Source: Anaerolineaceae bacterium oral taxon 439
GTDB taxonomy: Bacteria; Chloroflexota; Anaerolineae; Anaerolineales; Anaerolineaceae
Length of the DNA: 64,000 bases
Direction: 5' to 3'
Assembly: GCA_001717545.1 (NCBI GenBank)
Contig: CP017039.1
Location: 248,001-312,000, forward strand
The first letter of the stretch is position 1. Every line of letters begins with the position of its first letter. Below the pieces are notes generated by a model. It was not told the origin of the DNA. It did no database searches and was given only the letters and a program-made list of their open reading frames with translations. Of the stretch, positions 8,915 to 18,297 are shown piece after piece. Made by a program: the position numbers and the translations under genes.

Positions 8915-10218
8915 ACGTTACGTTAGGGCTCGGATCGAATCTCGGAGACCGCGCGGAAAACCTTCGCCTCGCGATCCAGCTCCTCGCGCCGACCGTCGCC
9001 GTCAGAAAAATTTCGTCGATCTACGAAACCGCTCCCTGGGGATTCGCCGACCAGCCCGCTTTCTATAATCTCGCGCTGATCGGAGAGACCGAGCTCGGGC
9101 CGCAGGATCTTCTATCCTTCGTAAAGCATGTCGAAGCGCGCATGGGACGGAAAAAGACGTTCCGCTACGGACCGCGCCAGATCGATATCGATATCCTGTT
9201 TTACGAAAATGAAGCGGTGCGAACCGAATCGCTAACCATTCCGCACCCGCGTTATAAGGAGCGCCGCTTTGTCCTGGAGCCGCTTTGCGAAATCGCGCCG
9301 GACGGAGCCGATCCGGTCAGCGGCGAACCGTTCGCGGCGCTGCACAGCGCCGCCCCGCCGGACGAAGCGCGCCGCTTAGACCTGCCGGCGTCGGTGAAAC
9401 GGCCAATCCTGCGTTTCGGAGTACGAACGTACGCAATGGGGATCCTCAACCTGACCCCGGACAGCTTTTCCCGGGACGGCGTCTACGCGGAGCTTCCCCA
9501 GAGCGACGCCGCGATCCGCCGGGCGCTCGCGCAGGCGGAGGGATTTCTCCGCGCCGGGGCGGATATCCTCGACCTGGGCGCGGAATCGACCCGCCCCGGA
9601 TACCGTCCGGTCCCGGAAGCGGAAGAAATCTCAAGGCTCCTCCCGGTTCTCAGCGCGATCCGCGAACGCTTTCCGGAAGCGATCCTGTCGGTCGATACGA
9701 TGAAAGCGGCGACAGCGGAAGCCGCGCTTCGGACCGGCGCGGACTGGATCAACGACGTCAGCGGCGGGGATCATGACCCGCGCATGCGCCCGCTCGCCGC
9801 GGAACATGGATGCTTCTTCGTCGCGATGCGCTGGGAGGCTTTCCAGCCGGACGCGGAGCCGGTCGCCGATCAGGCCGCCCGCCAGTTGAAGGAATCAGCT
9901 GAAAAGGCGCTTTCCGCCGGAATCCGAAAGGACCGGCTGATCCTCGATCCGGGAATCGGGTTCGGAACGGGCGTCTGGGATAACGTCGAACTCATGCGCG
10001 CGCTCCCGCGCTTCAGCGCGATCGGATTTCCGATCCTGATCGGGCCAAGCCGGAAATCCGTCGTCGGGAAAACGCTGCGCAGGCCGCCGGAAGACCGCCT
10101 CGGAGGGACCGCCGCGCTTGCTGCGGCCGGGGTCGCCGCCGGCGTCGACATCGTCCGTGTTCATGACGTCGACTGCATGACGCAGGTTATGCGCATCGGC
10201 GACCTGATCTGGCGTTAA
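8911..10218 (+). CDS. folKP: Bifunctional HPPK-dihydropteroate synthase (folate synthesis)
   Basis: One 435-residue chain carries two consecutive folate enzymes. Residues 1 to ~150 are 6-hydroxymethyl-7,8-dihydropterin pyrophosphokinase: LGLGSNLGDRAENL, YETAPWGFADQP, RYGPRQIDIDILF and IPHPRYKERRFVLEPL. Residues ~170-435 are dihydropteroate synthase: MGILNLTPDSFSRDG, DLGAESTRPGY, DPGIGFG and GPSRKS. The chain therefore makes the pyrophosphate ester and joins it to p-aminobenzoate. Separate genes are usual in bacteria; this fusion orders the domains K then P. It overlaps the preceding C26 hydrolase gene by 4 bases. Confidence 0.96.
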   Translation: MNVTLGLGSNLGDRAENLRLAIQLLAPTVAVRKISSIYETAPWGFADQPAFYNLALIGETELGPQDLLSFVKHVEARMGRKKTFRYGPRQIDIDILFYENEAVRTESLTIPHPRYKERRFVLEPLCEIAPDGADPVSGEPFAALHSAAPPDEARRLDLPASVKRPILRFGVRTYAMGILNLTPDSFSRDGVYAELPQSDAAIRRALAQAEGFLRAGADILDLGAESTRPGYRPVPEAEEISRLLPVLSAIRERFPEAILSVDTMKAATAEAALRTGADWINDVSGGDHDPRMRPLAAEHGCFFVAMRWEAFQPDAEPVADQAARQLKESAEKALSAGIRKDRLILDPGIGFGTGVWDNVELMRALPRFSAIGFPILIGPSRKSVVGKTLRRPPEDRLGGTAALAAAGVAAGVDIVRVHDVDCMTQVMRIGDLIWR

Positions 10219-10243
10219 CCGGAAAGTTTCGAAGGAGGACGTA

Positions 10244-10273
10244 TTGAAAACCGCCGGTCATTTCGATTAGAAT
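10244..10273 (+). promoter_or_regulatory. Probable promoter of the ROK kinase gene
   Basis: TTGAAA (10244-10249) and TAGAAT (10268-10273) with an 18-base spacer sit about 70 bases before the kinase start. The match is good but not perfect. Confidence 0.5.
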
Positions 10274-10344
10274 TAATTCAGTTCATCTTTCAATAAAACC
10301 GCCCGATTCCACGGCGGAAGAAAAAGCAGGAGGACGCAAAGCTT

Positions 10345-11337
10345 ATGGCATATTATATCGGTTGCGATTTAGGCGGAACGAACATGCGCGCGGCGATCGT
10401 CAATTCTGAAAGCGGCGCCGTTTCAAACCTGGAAATTGTCCCGACGCTGGGGCGGGAAGGACCGGACGGCGTTTTACCGAGAATGGTCAATCTTTTCGCA
10501 ACAATCATCGGGAAAGCAAAGCTGTCGATGGCCGAGGTTCAGGGAATCGGGATCGGGTTCCCCGGCATGATCGATACGGAACGCGGGATTACGCGTTTTA
10601 TTACCAACCTCCCGGGGCATTGGATCGACGTCCCGGCAGCGGCGTTTATCGAGAAAGAAACCGGAATCCCGACGTTCCTGCTGAACGACGTTCGCGCGAT
10701 TACCTGGGGCGAAATGATATTCGGCGCGGGGAAAGGCTGTTCCTCGATGGTGATGTACGCGCTGGGGACGGGCGTCGGCGGCGGGATCGTGATCAACGGC
10801 GAGCTGCTGTTAGGGAACTCCGGTCAGGCGGGCGAGCTCGGCCATATTACCGTCGACCCGGTCGGACCGCTCTGCAACTGCGGCAACCGCGGCTGCCTTG
10901 AACAGTATTCTTCCGGCCCGGCGATCGTCGCCGCGGCGCTGAAAGCGATCGCGCACGGCGGAACGACGATTTTAGGCGAGTTGGTCGAATACGACATGAA
11001 TAAAATGACGCCGGAAATCGTCGCAAAGGCAGCGCTGGCGGGCGATAAAAACGCGAAAAACATTTTTGAACAAGCGGGTATACATTTAGGCATCGCGATC
11101 GCCGATTCGCTCGTCCATATCGAACCCGAGCGCGTCGTCATCGGCGGCGGAATCTCCCGCGCCGGCGAACTGATCCTCGAACCGGTACGGAGAACGGTCC
11201 GGGAACGCGTTTTCCTGATCCCGCTGAACAAGGTTCAAATTACGCTGTCTGAGCTTGGGAACGATGCCGGCGTGATCGGAACGTCCATGTGGGCGGCGCA
11301 CCAGATCAACAAGCTTCGGAAAAAAGCGGACGGATAA
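10345..11337 (+). CDS. ROK-family sugar kinase (glucokinase type)
   Basis: The 330-residue protein opens with the phosphate-binding loop GCDLGGTNMRAA, has the catalytic Asp in LLND (Asp115), GTGVGGGIV, then the ROK zinc site: His167 in ELGH and Cys187, Cys189 and Cys194 in CNCGNRGCLEQ. The family phosphorylates glucose, mannose, N-acetylated hexosamines or fructose with ATP; bacterial members of this length with these motifs are usually glucokinases, but the sugar is not certain. There is no helix-turn-helix domain, so it is an enzyme and not a ROK repressor. Convergent with the TetR gene downstream. Confidence 0.92.
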   Translation: MAYYIGCDLGGTNMRAAIVNSESGAVSNLEIVPTLGREGPDGVLPRMVNLFATIIGKAKLSMAEVQGIGIGFPGMIDTERGITRFITNLPGHWIDVPAAAFIEKETGIPTFLLNDVRAITWGEMIFGAGKGCSSMVMYALGTGVGGGIVINGELLLGNSGQAGELGHITVDPVGPLCNCGNRGCLEQYSSGPAIVAAALKAIAHGGTTILGELVEYDMNKMTPEIVAKAALAGDKNAKNIFEQAGIHLGIAIADSLVHIEPERVVIGGGISRAGELILEPVRRTVRERVFLIPLNKVQITLSELGNDAGVIGTSMWAAHQINKLRKKADG

Positions 11338-11343
11338 ACCGAT

Positions 11344-11952
11344 TCATCTCAGCGCCTGATAAGGACGAACCGAAAGCGTTCCGTCCTTATCAGGGGGTTC
11401 CGAATCGGAAGAATCGGTTTCCGGCTGGAACCGCCCACACAAGTTAATCAGGACCGACCGCGTATTTTTCAGGAACGCTGCCGGGCGCATGATCTTTTCA
11501 TCGGCGATCCACTTGCAGATCATCGCCGCGACAGCGTCGCCGCAGTACACCGCGAAAAATTCCGCCGTTTCCTGATCCGGGAAGGCGCTTTCGCTCAACT
11601 TACGAGCGTAGGCGGCGATAGACTGCGCCAGGTAGCCGCGCAGCGCGGGCCCGACAGCGCTTTCGAAGCACTTTCGATAAAACTCATTCTCCCGATAAAG
11701 ATAGGAACAGAGGAGTCCGAAAACCTGCCAGGCGTCCGCTTCCGACTGCGGCGGGATCTGGTCGATGAACTCATGCTGAAGGATCCAGGCGACGAGCGAG
11801 AACTTATCCGCGAAATGATAATAGAAGCCCTTTCGCGACAGTCCGCACTCGACGCAGATATCGGTGACGCTGATCTTCGTAAAGTCCCGGGTTTTCGACA
11901 GCGCTTTCAGCGCCGCGGCATACTTTCGCTTTGACAAAATAGATTTTCGCAT
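11344..11952 (-). CDS. TetR-family transcriptional regulator
   Basis: This 202-residue protein has an N-terminal helix-turn-helix of TetR type (KISVTDICVECGLSRKGFYYHF) and an all-helical C-terminal ligand domain resembling the TetR_C_8/DhaS-like group. The start is set at the ATG at 11952, preceded by GAGG at 7-10 nt; an upstream in-frame start at 11994 is unlikely. It has no divergent partner, so its targets are unknown; the feo operon lies upstream on the same strand but ends in its own terminator. Confidence 0.85.
   Translation of the reverse strand: MRKSILSKRKYAAALKALSKTRDFTKISVTDICVECGLSRKGFYYHFADKFSLVAWILQHEFIDQIPPQSEADAWQVFGLLCSYLYRENEFYRKCFESAVGPALRGYLAQSIAAYARKLSESAFPDQETAEFFAVYCGDAVAAMICKWIADEKIMRPAAFLKNTRSVLINLCGRFQPETDSSDSEPPDKDGTLSVRPYQALR
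11355..11394. repeat. Perfect 13-bp inverted repeat at the convergent ROK/TetR ends
   Basis: CCTGATAAGGACG (11355-11367) is exactly complementary to CGTCCTTATCAGG (11382-11394). It lies inside the last codons of the TetR gene and just after the ROK stop. No T run follows on either strand, so it may be a weak bidirectional terminator or an mRNA-stabilising hairpin. Confidence 0.6.
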
Positions 11953-12160
11953 TTTCGTACCTCGCGTTCCATAGAACAAAATAAATCGAAGCACCCTTTT
12001 GGAGAGGAAATACTATTCAGGAATCGAGTCAGATAACTTCGAAGGGCTATATATGTCTATAAGTTATTTTACGCGTTGAAGACGAATGATGCAAGTAAAA
12101 AATCTGAAAATTGAAAAAAGCAAGCTGGATCCTGTCTGACGTCCGAATTTTGCAGTTCTT

Positions 12161-12202
12161 AAAAAAGGCGGCGCCTCGTTAAAACAGCGAGGCGCCGCCT
12201 TT
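12161..12202 (-). terminator. Rho-independent terminator of the feo operon
   Basis: On the minus strand a perfect 15-bp stem (12188-12202 with 12164-12178, AAAGGCGGCGCCTCG type) with a 9-base loop ends in a run of six Ts. It sits immediately after the HMA-domain gene, closing the feoA-feoB-feoC-HMA unit. Confidence 0.93.
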
Positions 12203-12213
12203 CAGATCTCCCT

Positions 12214-12585
12214 TTATCCGGCGTTCGAAACCGAGGTTACCATGAACCCCGCGGAGGCGATCGCCAGCTTGACCGCCTCAACGTCCGGCGCGTCCTGATA
12301 GCTGACGACGGCTTCGCGCCGCGCTAAATCGACTTTGGCCGCGTGCCCCGGAACCGCGTTGATCGCCCGCGTCACGTTTTCCTGGCAGCGGGCGCAATGC
12401 ATTCCGGAAATCCGGATGATAAACGTTCCGGAAACGCGGGTCAGCTTCTTCGCCGGTACCCGTTTCGCCGCCCCTTCGCAGCAGCTCTTTTTCCCGCTCA
12501 GGCGCCGCAGAAACGAGACCAGACAAAGCGCGGCCAGCGCCGCCAGAGCCAGGACGACCAGAACCGTAACCCATCCGTCTTTCAT
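12214..12585 (-). CDS. Membrane-anchored heavy-metal-associated (HMA) protein of the feo operon
   Basis: The protein has 123 residues from the ATG at 12585 (GGGAGGTGG upstream). The N-terminus is one membrane helix (WVTVLVVLALAALAALCLVSF) followed by a KKSCCEG patch, like the small FeoB-associated Cys-rich membrane proteins. The C-terminal ~70 residues are an HMA domain with the metal motif GMHCARC. It is the last gene of the feo operon and overlaps the FeoC-like gene by 4 bases. The combination suggests a metal chaperone or sensor at the membrane beside FeoB. That role is inference; HMA domains usually bind Cu+, Zn2+ or similar ions. Confidence 0.82.
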   Translation of the reverse strand: MKDGWVTVLVVLALAALAALCLVSFLRRLSGKKSCCEGAAKRVPAKKLTRVSGTFIIRISGMHCARCQENVTRAINAVPGHAAKVDLARREAVVSYQDAPDVEAVKLAIASAGFMVTSVSNAG

Positions 12586-12827
12586 CTCTGAACCACCTCC
12601 CAGAATACGATCGGACGGGAGATCCGCCCGCCGCCGGCGCACCCACGGCACTTATCGCATCCGCAGGCGCAGTCAGCCGCGTCAAAAACGGTTTTTTTTA
12701 CATACCCGAAGCGCGCGTAATACTCTAATCGCGCCTCGATCATCTCCGTCGAGAGCGACGTCCGCCGGACCAGCTCCGGCGTCGATATCGTTCCACAGCT
12801 TCGCAGCGTCTCCAACAGCGATTCCAT
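12582..12827 (-). CDS. FeoC-like winged-helix regulator
   Basis: This is an 81-residue protein with an N-terminal winged helix (LLETLRSCGTISTPELVRRT) and a Cys cluster CACGCDKCRGC typical of FeoC-type proteins, which may bind an Fe-S cluster and modulate FeoB. The start is set at the ATG at 12827, just after the feoB stop; an in-frame ATG at 12869 would overlap feoB by 23 bases. It overlaps the HMA gene at its 3' end. Confidence 0.8.
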   Translation of the reverse strand: MESLLETLRSCGTISTPELVRRTSLSTEMIEARLEYYARFGYVKKTVFDAADCACGCDKCRGCAGGGRISRPIVFWEVVQR

Positions 12828-12846
12828 CGTCCATTCGCCTTTCAGC

Positions 12847-14868
12847 TCAGAAAAACAGCCCCGCGACATGATACGTTATCATCGACAAAATCAACGCGGT
12901 CGCGATATAGTACAGCGCAATTTTCAGCGTCCAGCCCAGCGAATGGGTTTCCTGATACGTCGACGACAGCGCCATGACGCAGGGGACGTTAAACGTCACC
13001 GCGACCATAAACGCCAGCGCTTCCGGCTTCGAAATCGCGCTGCTTACGAGCGAACTGAGGTTGGCGTCCTTCGCCGCGGTCCCGACCGTCGAAGCGAAAA
13101 TACTTCCCGACCCGGCGAAAATCGCGCTGAGGACGCCGAGGACGGCTTCTTTCGAAACCATCGACGCGACGAACGCAAGGAACGTCTGCCACCCCAGCCC
13201 AAAGATCCGGGTAACCGGTTCGATCGCCTTCCCGATCAGGTACAGGAAGCTGCCTTCGACGTTTCCGTCCGACGAATACGACATGAAGTAGAAAATGACC
13301 GAGACGATAAAGACGACAGCGAACGCCTTCTTGAAAACCTCCCAGACGCGGTTCAGCGTCATCCGGAACATCGCGCCCCAACGCGGCTTATGATACGGGG
13401 GGAGCTCCATGATCAGGCCGGTCCGCTCTTTAACCGGGTTCAGCGTCCGCCCGAAGATTTTCGCGGTAATGAAAATATGAACGAACATGATCGCAAACAG
13501 CAGGAGCATAACAAGAATACTCCCCCAGCCGAAGAACGCTGACGCCAGCGTCGGAATGACCGCGAACGTCGCGCCGCAGGGGACGGCCCAGACCAGCGCG
13601 ATCGTCAGGATCCGCTGGCCCCAGGAGTCGACGACCCGCGTTCCCGCCGCCCCGCCGATCGTGCAGCCGACGCTGATCAGCATCGGCATTACCGATTTAC
13701 CCTGAAGCCCAAGCTTATACATCGCGTTGTCAAAGACGTAAGAGACCCGCGCCATGTAGCCGATTTCCTCGATCAACCCGAAAACGAGATTGACTCCGAA
13801 TACGAACCCCAGCATGGAAAGCGTCCAGGAGAGGGACAACACGAGCGTGCTCTTGATGAAAGAAATCAGGCTCTCGGCAACGCCAAGACCGGCCAATTTT
13901 TCGACGAGACCGCCTAAGAGCGGAGGAATCAGCGCCGAAAGCCCCATAATCGGCGCGGCAACGATCATCGACCCGATCAGGCCGAGAATAATCAGTCCGA
14001 TCGCGATCGGCTTCCCCCAGAACGGATGAATCGCGGCGCGGTCAAACCGGGTCAGCAGCCGCGACGGTTCTTTCGTCTTAACGATCACGCCGTCCAGGAC
14101 CGACTCGATCCAGGCAAATTTACAATCCCCCGCGTACAGCGGGCCGTCCTTCGCAGATTCGATCAGCGCGCGCACCGCTTCGTTCCCGGCCTTGACCGCG
14201 ATTTTCGCAGCGACGACTTCGTCCTGTTCAAGGAGTTTTATCGCCAGCCATTCCTTCGAGAACCGGTCCATCCCGCCGTCCGGCGCGAGGGCGAGCGCTT
14301 TCTCATAGAGCCCCTTCGACGATCCTTCGGCGAAAAACCGGTACAGGCTCTTCGCATCGAGCGTGACCGGACGGTCCAGCGCGGCGTCGAGCTTCTCGAA
14401 AAAATCCTGGTACGTTCCCTTGTCAGGGGCGACGATCGCGGCGACCGGGATATTCAGCCGCTTCGAAAGCAGCTCAACGTCGATCTTCTTCCCCTGATCC
14501 GCGGCGACATCGATCATCGTCAGAACAAGCAGGACCGGCGTCCGGATCCCGGCGATATCGGCGAGCATGAACAGATTTCTTTCCAGCTGGGAAGCGTCGG
14601 CCAGGACGCAGACCAGATCCGCGCCGCCGCCGGCGATCGTATCCCGGGTAATGATTTCTTCATCGGAGTTCGCGGAAAGGCTGTACGAGCCGGGAAGATC
14701 GGAAACGAGGTACCGCCTTGAACCTCGGGAGAAAGAACCTTCTTTCTTCTCGACCGTCTTTCCCGGCCAGTTGCCGACGTGCTGATGCGCCCCGGTCAGC
14801 GTATTAAACAGCGTCGATTTTCCCGAATTCGGCTGGCCCAATAACGCGATCTGAATCTCATTTGCCAT
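12847..14868 (-). CDS. feoB: Ferrous iron transporter FeoB
   Basis: The 673-residue protein has an N-terminal G-protein domain: GQPNSGKSTLFNTLTG (G1), DLPGSYSLS (G3) and TMID (G4). A helical GDI-like region is followed by two Gate-type membrane modules, with conserved GCTIGGAAGTRVVDSWGQR, AVPCGATFAVIPT and VTFNVPCVMAL segments. Conserved Cys residues in these pore segments fit FeoB. It imports Fe2+ at the inner membrane. It follows feoA with a 1-base gap and precedes the FeoC-like gene. Confidence 0.97.
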   Translation of the reverse strand: MANEIQIALLGQPNSGKSTLFNTLTGAHQHVGNWPGKTVEKKEGSFSRGSRRYLVSDLPGSYSLSANSDEEIITRDTIAGGGADLVCVLADASQLERNLFMLADIAGIRTPVLLVLTMIDVAADQGKKIDVELLSKRLNIPVAAIVAPDKGTYQDFFEKLDAALDRPVTLDAKSLYRFFAEGSSKGLYEKALALAPDGGMDRFSKEWLAIKLLEQDEVVAAKIAVKAGNEAVRALIESAKDGPLYAGDCKFAWIESVLDGVIVKTKEPSRLLTRFDRAAIHPFWGKPIAIGLIILGLIGSMIVAAPIMGLSALIPPLLGGLVEKLAGLGVAESLISFIKSTLVLSLSWTLSMLGFVFGVNLVFGLIEEIGYMARVSYVFDNAMYKLGLQGKSVMPMLISVGCTIGGAAGTRVVDSWGQRILTIALVWAVPCGATFAVIPTLASAFFGWGSILVMLLLFAIMFVHIFITAKIFGRTLNPVKERTGLIMELPPYHKPRWGAMFRMTLNRVWEVFKKAFAVVFIVSVIFYFMSYSSDGNVEGSFLYLIGKAIEPVTRIFGLGWQTFLAFVASMVSKEAVLGVLSAIFAGSGSIFASTVGTAAKDANLSSLVSSAISKPEALAFMVAVTFNVPCVMALSSTYQETHSLGWTLKIALYYIATALILSMITYHVAGLFF

Positions 14869-14869
14869 T

Positions 14870-15094
14870 TTACAATACCTCCACCAGGATATGATCCGAT
14901 TCCGCGCGGTTCAACGCGATCATCGTGTCGCGGCCATAAACGAGGAGCGGACAGGATTTCACATTCTGCATCATTTCAATTTCACAGCCTACGTTCAATC
15001 CGATCGAAGTAATCCGCGAAAGATAGCGTCTTTCGCCGGACAGCTCCGCGATCCTGGCTTTTCCGCCGGTTTCCAATTTTGTCAAAGGTATCAT
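14870..15094 (-). CDS. feoA: Ferrous iron transport protein FeoA
   Basis: This 74-residue SH3-like protein starts at the ATG at 15094 (MIPLTKLETGGKARIAELSG) and shows the family pattern SRITSIGLNVGCEIEMMQN and ALNRAESDHILVEVL. FeoA supports FeoB-driven ferrous iron uptake from the cytoplasmic side. It is the first gene of the operon. The AAGGA site is further upstream than usual (about 13 nt), so translation may be weak or the start may differ. Confidence 0.9.
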   Translation of the reverse strand: MIPLTKLETGGKARIAELSGERRYLSRITSIGLNVGCEIEMMQNVKSCPLLVYGRDTMIALNRAESDHILVEVL

Positions 15095-15349
15095 ATATCG
15101 TCTTTTATCCTTTCCTATGCCCTGGTTCCCGGGCAAATCGGGAATTTAATTCCTGAACGTCATGGGAGCGCGAATAAAAACCCTCCGAAGGAACGATCGG
15201 ACGCGTCAACGGCGTTCCAACCGGCATCCTTGAGTTAGCCATAACTACGCCCGTTAAATATACCACCATTCAGATATTCCGGCAGTATATTCATTTACAG
15301 AAGTCAAAACATGGAAAAATAGCGGGACGAAATCGCTCGTCCGCTTCGC

Positions 15350-16480
15350 TTACTCCGCCCGGTACAGCTCGTCCAGCCGGGAGACCATGCGGTCGATCGA
15401 ATAAAAATTCTGGATCCGCGTCCGAGCGGCCGTTCCGACCGCCGTGCGCTCCTTGGCCGGGAGCGCGAGAACGCGGCGGAGCGCGTCCGAAAGATTTTCC
15501 CCGTCGCGAACGATCTCTCCGCCGTATTGAACGAGCTCAGCGCAGTCGCCGACGTCCGTCGCGATACAGGCGCAGCCGCAGCTCATCGCTTCGCCGAGCG
15601 CCAGCGGAAAAGCTTCGCTGATCGAAGGCAGCACGAAGATATCGATTCCGTTCAGGATTGCGGCGACATCCCGCTGTTCGCCGAGGAGGATCAGCCGCGA
15701 TTCGATTCCCGCCTCGCGGACCCAGCCCATCAGGACGTCGTTCCCCGCGTCCATTCTCCGCCCGGCCAGAAGCAGCCTGACATCCGGCCGATCCGCCGCT
15801 GCGTCTCGGAACGCACGGATAAGGCCCTGATGGTTCTTCTGCGGATCGAAGCGGGCGACGTTCCCGATAATCAGGTCGCTTTCGCTGATTCCATGCGCTT
15901 CGCGAAAGCGCTTCCGCTTTTCCGCGTCCGGGGCGAAAACGGCCGTATCGAATCCGTTCGGGACGAAGGCGATTTTATCGGCGCGATAGCCGCGCTGAAC
16001 GTGAAGCGCCGCCGCGGTCCGGGAACAGGATAATATTTTCCGGGGAAGCCGCCCTGATAAAAACGCGAGCGCGCGAACGACGATCCGGGTCGAAGCCTTC
16101 GCCTCAGGGCTGAATTCGGAGTTATGCAGGCTCCAATAAATCGGGACATGCGTCCGGATCGCGGCCAGCGACGCAAGAAAATCGGCATGGTAGAGCCAGC
16201 TATGGATCAAGTCAGGCTGAAACGCGTCCACGCAGCCAATCAGCCGCGCCAGAGCGGAAAAACTGAACCGCCCCGGACGCATGTTCAGGCAGACGACATT
16301 AAAACCACCGGCACGGAGCGTTTCAACGAGCGGGCCACCCCCGCTTAAACAGACGACCTCGGACGTAACCTGATACAGCGCGAGTTTAGGGAGAACCCGG
16401 GTCAGCATGACTTCAGCGCCGCCAACGTCAAGATCGGTAATTACATGCATCACGCGAAGAGGTGCGTTCGGTTCGTTCAT
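15350..16480 (-). CDS. Glycosyltransferase family 4 (GT-B fold)
   Basis: The 376-residue protein has the N-terminal acceptor lobe (VITDLDVGGAEVMLTRVLPKL) and a C-terminal nucleotide-sugar lobe with VARFDPQKNHQGLIRAF, LLLAGRR and the E-x7-E motif in PSISEAFPLALGEAMSCG. This is the retaining GT4 signature. It is last in a minus-strand block after rfbD and is likely to add a sugar to a rhamnose-containing surface polysaccharide. The donor and acceptor cannot be told. Confidence 0.92.
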   Translation of the reverse strand: MNEPNAPLRVMHVITDLDVGGAEVMLTRVLPKLALYQVTSEVVCLSGGGPLVETLRAGGFNVVCLNMRPGRFSFSALARLIGCVDAFQPDLIHSWLYHADFLASLAAIRTHVPIYWSLHNSEFSPEAKASTRIVVRALAFLSGRLPRKILSCSRTAAALHVQRGYRADKIAFVPNGFDTAVFAPDAEKRKRFREAHGISESDLIIGNVARFDPQKNHQGLIRAFRDAAADRPDVRLLLAGRRMDAGNDVLMGWVREAGIESRLILLGEQRDVAAILNGIDIFVLPSISEAFPLALGEAMSCGCACIATDVGDCAELVQYGGEIVRDGENLSDALRRVLALPAKERTAVGTAARTRIQNFYSIDRMVSRLDELYRAE

Positions 16481-16525
16481 ATTCCAATTATAGCCGCGCC
16501 GCGGAAGAGAAGGCAGGGCGGGCTG

Positions 16526-17422
16526 TCAATCTTCCAAAGCGGACGCGAGCTGTTCCCGCCAATCCGGGATCCGGAGCCCGAACGCGCGCTGAATTTTATC
16601 GGTATTCAGCGCGGAATACGCCGGACGGACCGCCGGCGTCCGGAAATCGGCCGTCCGCGCCCGTTCAATCCGGACGGAACGTCTTACGCTGAGGGGGGCC
16701 CGCTGAAAGACAGCCTGCGCCCATTCGTAGCGCGACGCCGCCCCGGCGGAAGACAGGTGGAAAACGCCATGATATCGCTTCGCCCAATCGGCGAGCCGTT
16801 CCTCCGGATATTCGAGCCCGGCCTTCGCCAGAAGCTGCGCCAGCGCGTCGGCGACGAACCGGCTCCAGGTCGGGTTCCCCACCTGATCGTCAACCACGCG
16901 GACAACGTCGTGCGTTTCCATCCATGAACGCAGCTTTAAGACAAAGTTATTTCCACGATCGGAATACAGCCAGGCTAAACGGAATACGATCGACGCTTCG
17001 GATTCGCATAAAACGTTTTCCTCGCCGCGAAGCTTGGACGCACCGTACCGGTTCACGGGGTTGGGCCGGTCCGTCTCCAGATACGGCTCGCGTTTCTCTC
17101 CGTCGAAAACGAAATCGGTCGAAAAATGGATCATGCCGATTCCCCGCGCGGCGCATTCCGCCGAAAGCATTCCCGGCCCATCCGCGTTGACCGCGAACGC
17201 CGCCGGCGTTTCGCTCTCGGCCCGGTCGACGTCGGTATACGCGGCGGCATTGATCACGAACGAAGGCTGAACGCTGTCGAGCGTCTTTTGGATACACGTC
17301 CGATCCGTAATATCCAGCGCCGGATACTCGGCCGCCGTTATCGGACAAAACGAAATCAGGCTGCGGCGAAGCTCATAAGCGAGCTGGCCGGATCGACCAA
17401 CGATCAGGATCGGTTTCCCCAT
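16526..17422 (-). CDS. rfbD: dTDP-4-dehydrorhamnose reductase
   Basis: This 298-residue short-chain dehydrogenase has the GRSGQLAYELRRSL nucleotide loop, VINAAAYTDVDRAE and the active-site segment STDFVFDGEKREPY with NRYGASKLRGE (YxxxK). It reduces dTDP-4-keto-L-rhamnose to dTDP-L-rhamnose with NAD(P)H, the last step of the pathway encoded by the three upstream genes. Its ATG overlaps the rfbA stop by 1 base. Confidence 0.95.
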   Translation of the reverse strand: MGKPILIVGRSGQLAYELRRSLISFCPITAAEYPALDITDRTCIQKTLDSVQPSFVINAAAYTDVDRAESETPAAFAVNADGPGMLSAECAARGIGMIHFSTDFVFDGEKREPYLETDRPNPVNRYGASKLRGEENVLCESEASIVFRLAWLYSDRGNNFVLKLRSWMETHDVVRVVDDQVGNPTWSRFVADALAQLLAKAGLEYPEERLADWAKRYHGVFHLSSAGAASRYEWAQAVFQRAPLSVRRSVRIERARTADFRTPAVRPAYSALNTDKIQRAFGLRIPDWREQLASALED

Positions 17423-18297
17423 CAGCTATTCTCGTTCCCCGCGACTTTCTCCAGGTAGGACCGGAAAGATAAATCGACCGTTTTCCCGGCTAATTCGAGG
17501 AGCTTCGCACGATCGATAAAGCGCATCCTGAACGCGATTTCCTCAGGACAGCTGATCCGCATCCCCTGCCTGGATTCGATCGCCTGAACGAAAAGCCCGG
17601 CCTGAAGAAGGCTGTCGTACGTTCCAGCGTCCAGCCACGCGATCCCGCGCCCCATGACTTCGACCGAGAGCGATCCGTTCTCTAAATAGATTCGATTTAA
17701 ATCGGTAATCTCGAGCTCGCCGCGCGCCGACGGCTTCAGTCCGCGCGCGAACGCGCAGACGCGATGGTCATAAAAATAAATTCCTGGAATCGCGTAATTC
17801 GACTTCGGATTCTCCGGCTTCTCCTCAAGCGACGTCGCCCGTCCGGCCTGATCAAAGCTGACGATTCCGTACCGTTTCGGATCGGAAACCTCGTAAGCGA
17901 AGATCCGCGCGCCGGACGTCAGCTTCGCCGCCGAACGCATCCGTTCCGGCAGCGTCGTCCCATAAAAGATATTGTCGCCGAGAACCAGCGCGGCGCTCCC
18001 GCCGTTCAGGAACGCTTCGCCGATGATAAACGCCTGCGCCAGTCCGGCCGGCTCGGCCTGTTCCGCGTATTCGAACGTCATCCCCCATTGCGAACCGTCG
18101 CCCAGCAGTTTTTTAAACAGCGGCAGGTCCTCCGGCGTGCTGATGACCAGGACTTCACGAATCCCCGCAAGCATCAACATCGAGAGCGGATAATAAATCA
18201 TCGGTTTATCGTAAACCGGAAGAAGCTGCTTGCTGACCGACAGCGTCAGCGGATACAGCCGGGTCCCTCTTCCGCCGGCAAGGACGATACCTTTCAT
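17422..18297 (-). CDS. rfbA: Glucose-1-phosphate thymidylyltransferase
   Basis: The 291-residue protein begins [18 protein letters not shown], the nucleotidyltransferase signature, followed by [19 protein letters not shown]. It activates glucose 1-phosphate with dTTP, step one of dTDP-rhamnose synthesis. The start at 18297 overlaps the rfbB stop in an ATGA, which rules out the longer upstream reading frame (to 18471) inside rfbB. Confidence 0.96.
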   Translation of the reverse strand: MKGIVLAGGRGTRLYPLTLSVSKQLLPVYDKPMIYYPLSMLMLAGIREVLVISTPEDLPLFKKLLGDGSQWGMTFEYAEQAEPAGLAQAFIIGEAFLNGGSAALVLGDNIFYGTTLPERMRSAAKLTSGARIFAYEVSDPKRYGIVSFDQAGRATSLEEKPENPKSNYAIPGIYFYDHRVCAFARGLKPSARGELEITDLNRIYLENGSLSVEVMGRGIAWLDAGTYDSLLQAGLFVQAIESRQGMRISCPEEIAFRMRFIDRAKLLELAGKTVDLSFRSYLEKVAGNENS

